Positions 4,992 through 5,972 of a stretch of 5,972 nt of DNA are shown here, piece after piece. Source of the stretch: Clostridia bacterium. GTDB taxonomy: Bacteria > Bacillota > Clostridia > Oscillospirales > Butyricicoccaceae. Numbering within the stretch: position 1 is the first letter of the stretch; each line of letters begins with the position of its first letter. The position numbers and the translations under genes are program-made. The stretch spans positions 1 to 5,972 of the forward strand of contig JAFYOK010000218.1 in assembly GCA_017560175.1 (NCBI GenBank), read 5' to 3'. The notes beneath the pieces are model-generated. The model worked only from the letters and a program-made list of their open reading frames with translations. It did not search any database and was not told where the DNA came from.

Positions 4992-5972
4992 ATGGGTAAG
5001 GATTACAACGAAACACTTAATCTTCCCCAGACAGATTTCCCCATGCGTGCCGGTCTGCCCAACCGCGAGCCCGGTATGCTGGAAAACTGGGAGAAGCTGG
5101 ACATCTACAATGAGCTGATGAAGAAGAACGAGGGTAAGCCCCTGTTCTCCCTCCATGACGGCCCTCCGTTCTCCAACGGTAATCTGCACATGGGTCATGC
5201 CCTCAATAAGTCGCTGAAGGACTTCATCGTTCGTATGAAGGCTATGCGCGGCTACTACACCCCCTTCATCCCCGGCTGGGATAACCACGGTATGCCCATC
5301 GAATCTGCCATCATCAAGGAGCAGAAGCTCAACCGCAAGCAGATGAGCATTCCCGAGTTCCGTACCGCCTGCCACAACTACGCACAGAAGTACATCGATA
5401 TCCAGATGGGCGGCTTCAAGCGCATGGGCGTTGTCGGCGACTGGGAGCATCCCTACAAGACCATGGAGCCCGGCTTTGAGGCAGAAGAAGTCAAGGTCTT
5501 TGGCGAGATGTACAAGAAGGGCTACATCTATAAGGGCCTGAAGCCTGTTTACTGGTGCCCCAAGGATGAGACCGCTCTGGCAGAAGCTGAGATCGAGTAC
5601 AAGGACGATCCCTGTACCACCGTTTATGTAAAGTTCCCCATGCATGACGACCAGGGCAAGCTGGGTCATCTGGACCTGAGCAAGCTCAACTTCGTCATCT
5701 GGACAACCACCATCTGGACCCTGCCCGGCAACCTGGCCATTGCCACACATCCCCGCGACAGCTACGCCATCGTCAAGGCTGAGAACGGCGAGATGTATGT
5801 CATGGCTGAGGCGCTGGTCAACAAGGTCATGAAGATCGGCGGCCAGGAGAACTACGAGATCATCGAAGTTCATCCCGGTCAGTTCTTCGAGAACATGCTG
5901 GCAAAGCATCCCTTCCTCGACAAGACCTCCCGTCTGGTCTGCGCCGAGTATGTCACCATGGATTCCGGTACA
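4992..5972 (+). CDS. ileS: Isoleucyl-tRNA synthetase, N-terminal part (3' truncated by window edge)
   Basis: IleRS is the class I synthetase that charges tRNA-Ile and hydrolyses mischarged Val-tRNA-Ile. The frame stays open to the window end, giving the first 327 of roughly 930 residues. The HIGH signature appears as HMGH (66-69) within DGPPFSNGNLHMGHALNKSL (56-75). GWDNHGMPIE (95-104) and YWCPKDETALAEAEIEY (187-203) are further Rossmann-fold and zinc-insert region landmarks. The editing (CP1) domain begins with the threonine-rich IWTTTIWTLPGNLAI (236-250); the window stops at the DSGT that precedes its second conserved motif. The KMSKS loop is outside. The ATG follows AGGAGA; the 27-bp gap from divIVA leaves no space for a T-box leader, so it depends on transcription from upstream. 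Confidence 0.97.
   Translation, partial: MGKDYNETLNLPQTDFPMRAGLPNREPGMLENWEKLDIYNELMKKNEGKPLFSLHDGPPFSNGNLHMGHALNKSLKDFIVRMKAMRGYYTPFIPGWDNHGMPIESAIIKEQKLNRKQMSIPEFRTACHNYAQKYIDIQMGGFKRMGVVGDWEHPYKTMEPGFEAEEVKVFGEMYKKGYIYKGLKPVYWCPKDETALAEAEIEYKDDPCTTVYVKFPMHDDQGKLGHLDLSKLNFVIWTTTIWTLPGNLAIATHPRDSYAIVKAENGEMYVMAEALVNKVMKIGGQENYEIIEVHPGQFFENMLAKHPFLDKTSRLVCAEYVTMDSGT

Noticed and set aside
4206..5909. A 567-codon open frame on the - strand opposite divIVA and ileS
   Set aside because: It lies entirely antisense to two secure, conserved genes. The translation is a low-complexity Leu/Val/Asp-rich product, as expected from the complement of biased codons, and no family is recognisable.

Overview
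The window looks like a core chromosomal stretch from a moderately GC-rich, low-GC-lineage Gram-positive anaerobe of class Clostridia, most likely of the Oscillospiraceae/Ruminococcaceae type. This is an inference from three things: the gene order mutL-miaA-hfq next to sepF-yggT-divIVA-ileS, the MutL endonuclease motif set, and purine-rich AGGAGG-type ribosome binding sites. No phage, transposon, CRISPR, tRNA or rRNA feature is visible, and every gene lies on the + strand.

Left block (1-1833): the 3' end of mutL (mismatch repair endonuclease), then miaA (tRNA A37 dimethylallyltransferase), then hfq (RNA chaperone). The first two are 10 bp apart; hfq follows after 65 bp that contain a small hairpin. 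This reads as one transcription unit.

Middle block (1834-3400): a 120-bp intergenic stretch dominated by a long inverted repeat whose right arm contains the ribosome binding site of the next gene. Next comes a 400-residue membrane-anchored HlyD-like protein of unknown job, then a good hairpin terminator. After it lies a near-consensus vegetative promoter (TTGACA, 17-bp spacer, GATAAT) with a roughly 100-nt leader. The leader carries a tandem repeat at the expected start of transcription and a 12-bp hairpin.

Right block (3401-5972): sepF (FtsZ membrane anchor), yggT (ylmG-type membrane protein), divIVA (polar/septal coiled-coil scaffold, TTG start) and the first 327 codons of ileS, which is cut by the window edge. 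In Bacillus subtilis the corresponding order is ylmD-ylmE-sepF-ylmG-ylmH-divIVA-ileS. Here ylmE is not directly before sepF and ylmH is not between yggT and divIVA. A terminator-like hairpin sits just before the divIVA ribosome binding site with no room for a new promoter, so divIVA-ileS may be attenuated. There is no T-box leader directly before ileS.

Most of the window is ordinary housekeeping DNA. I see no clear undescribed protein system. The best candidates for something new are RNA-level: the long base-paired element before the HlyD-like gene, and the hairpins before sepF and divIVA. All folding statements come from reading complementarity by eye, without energy calculation or comparative data.
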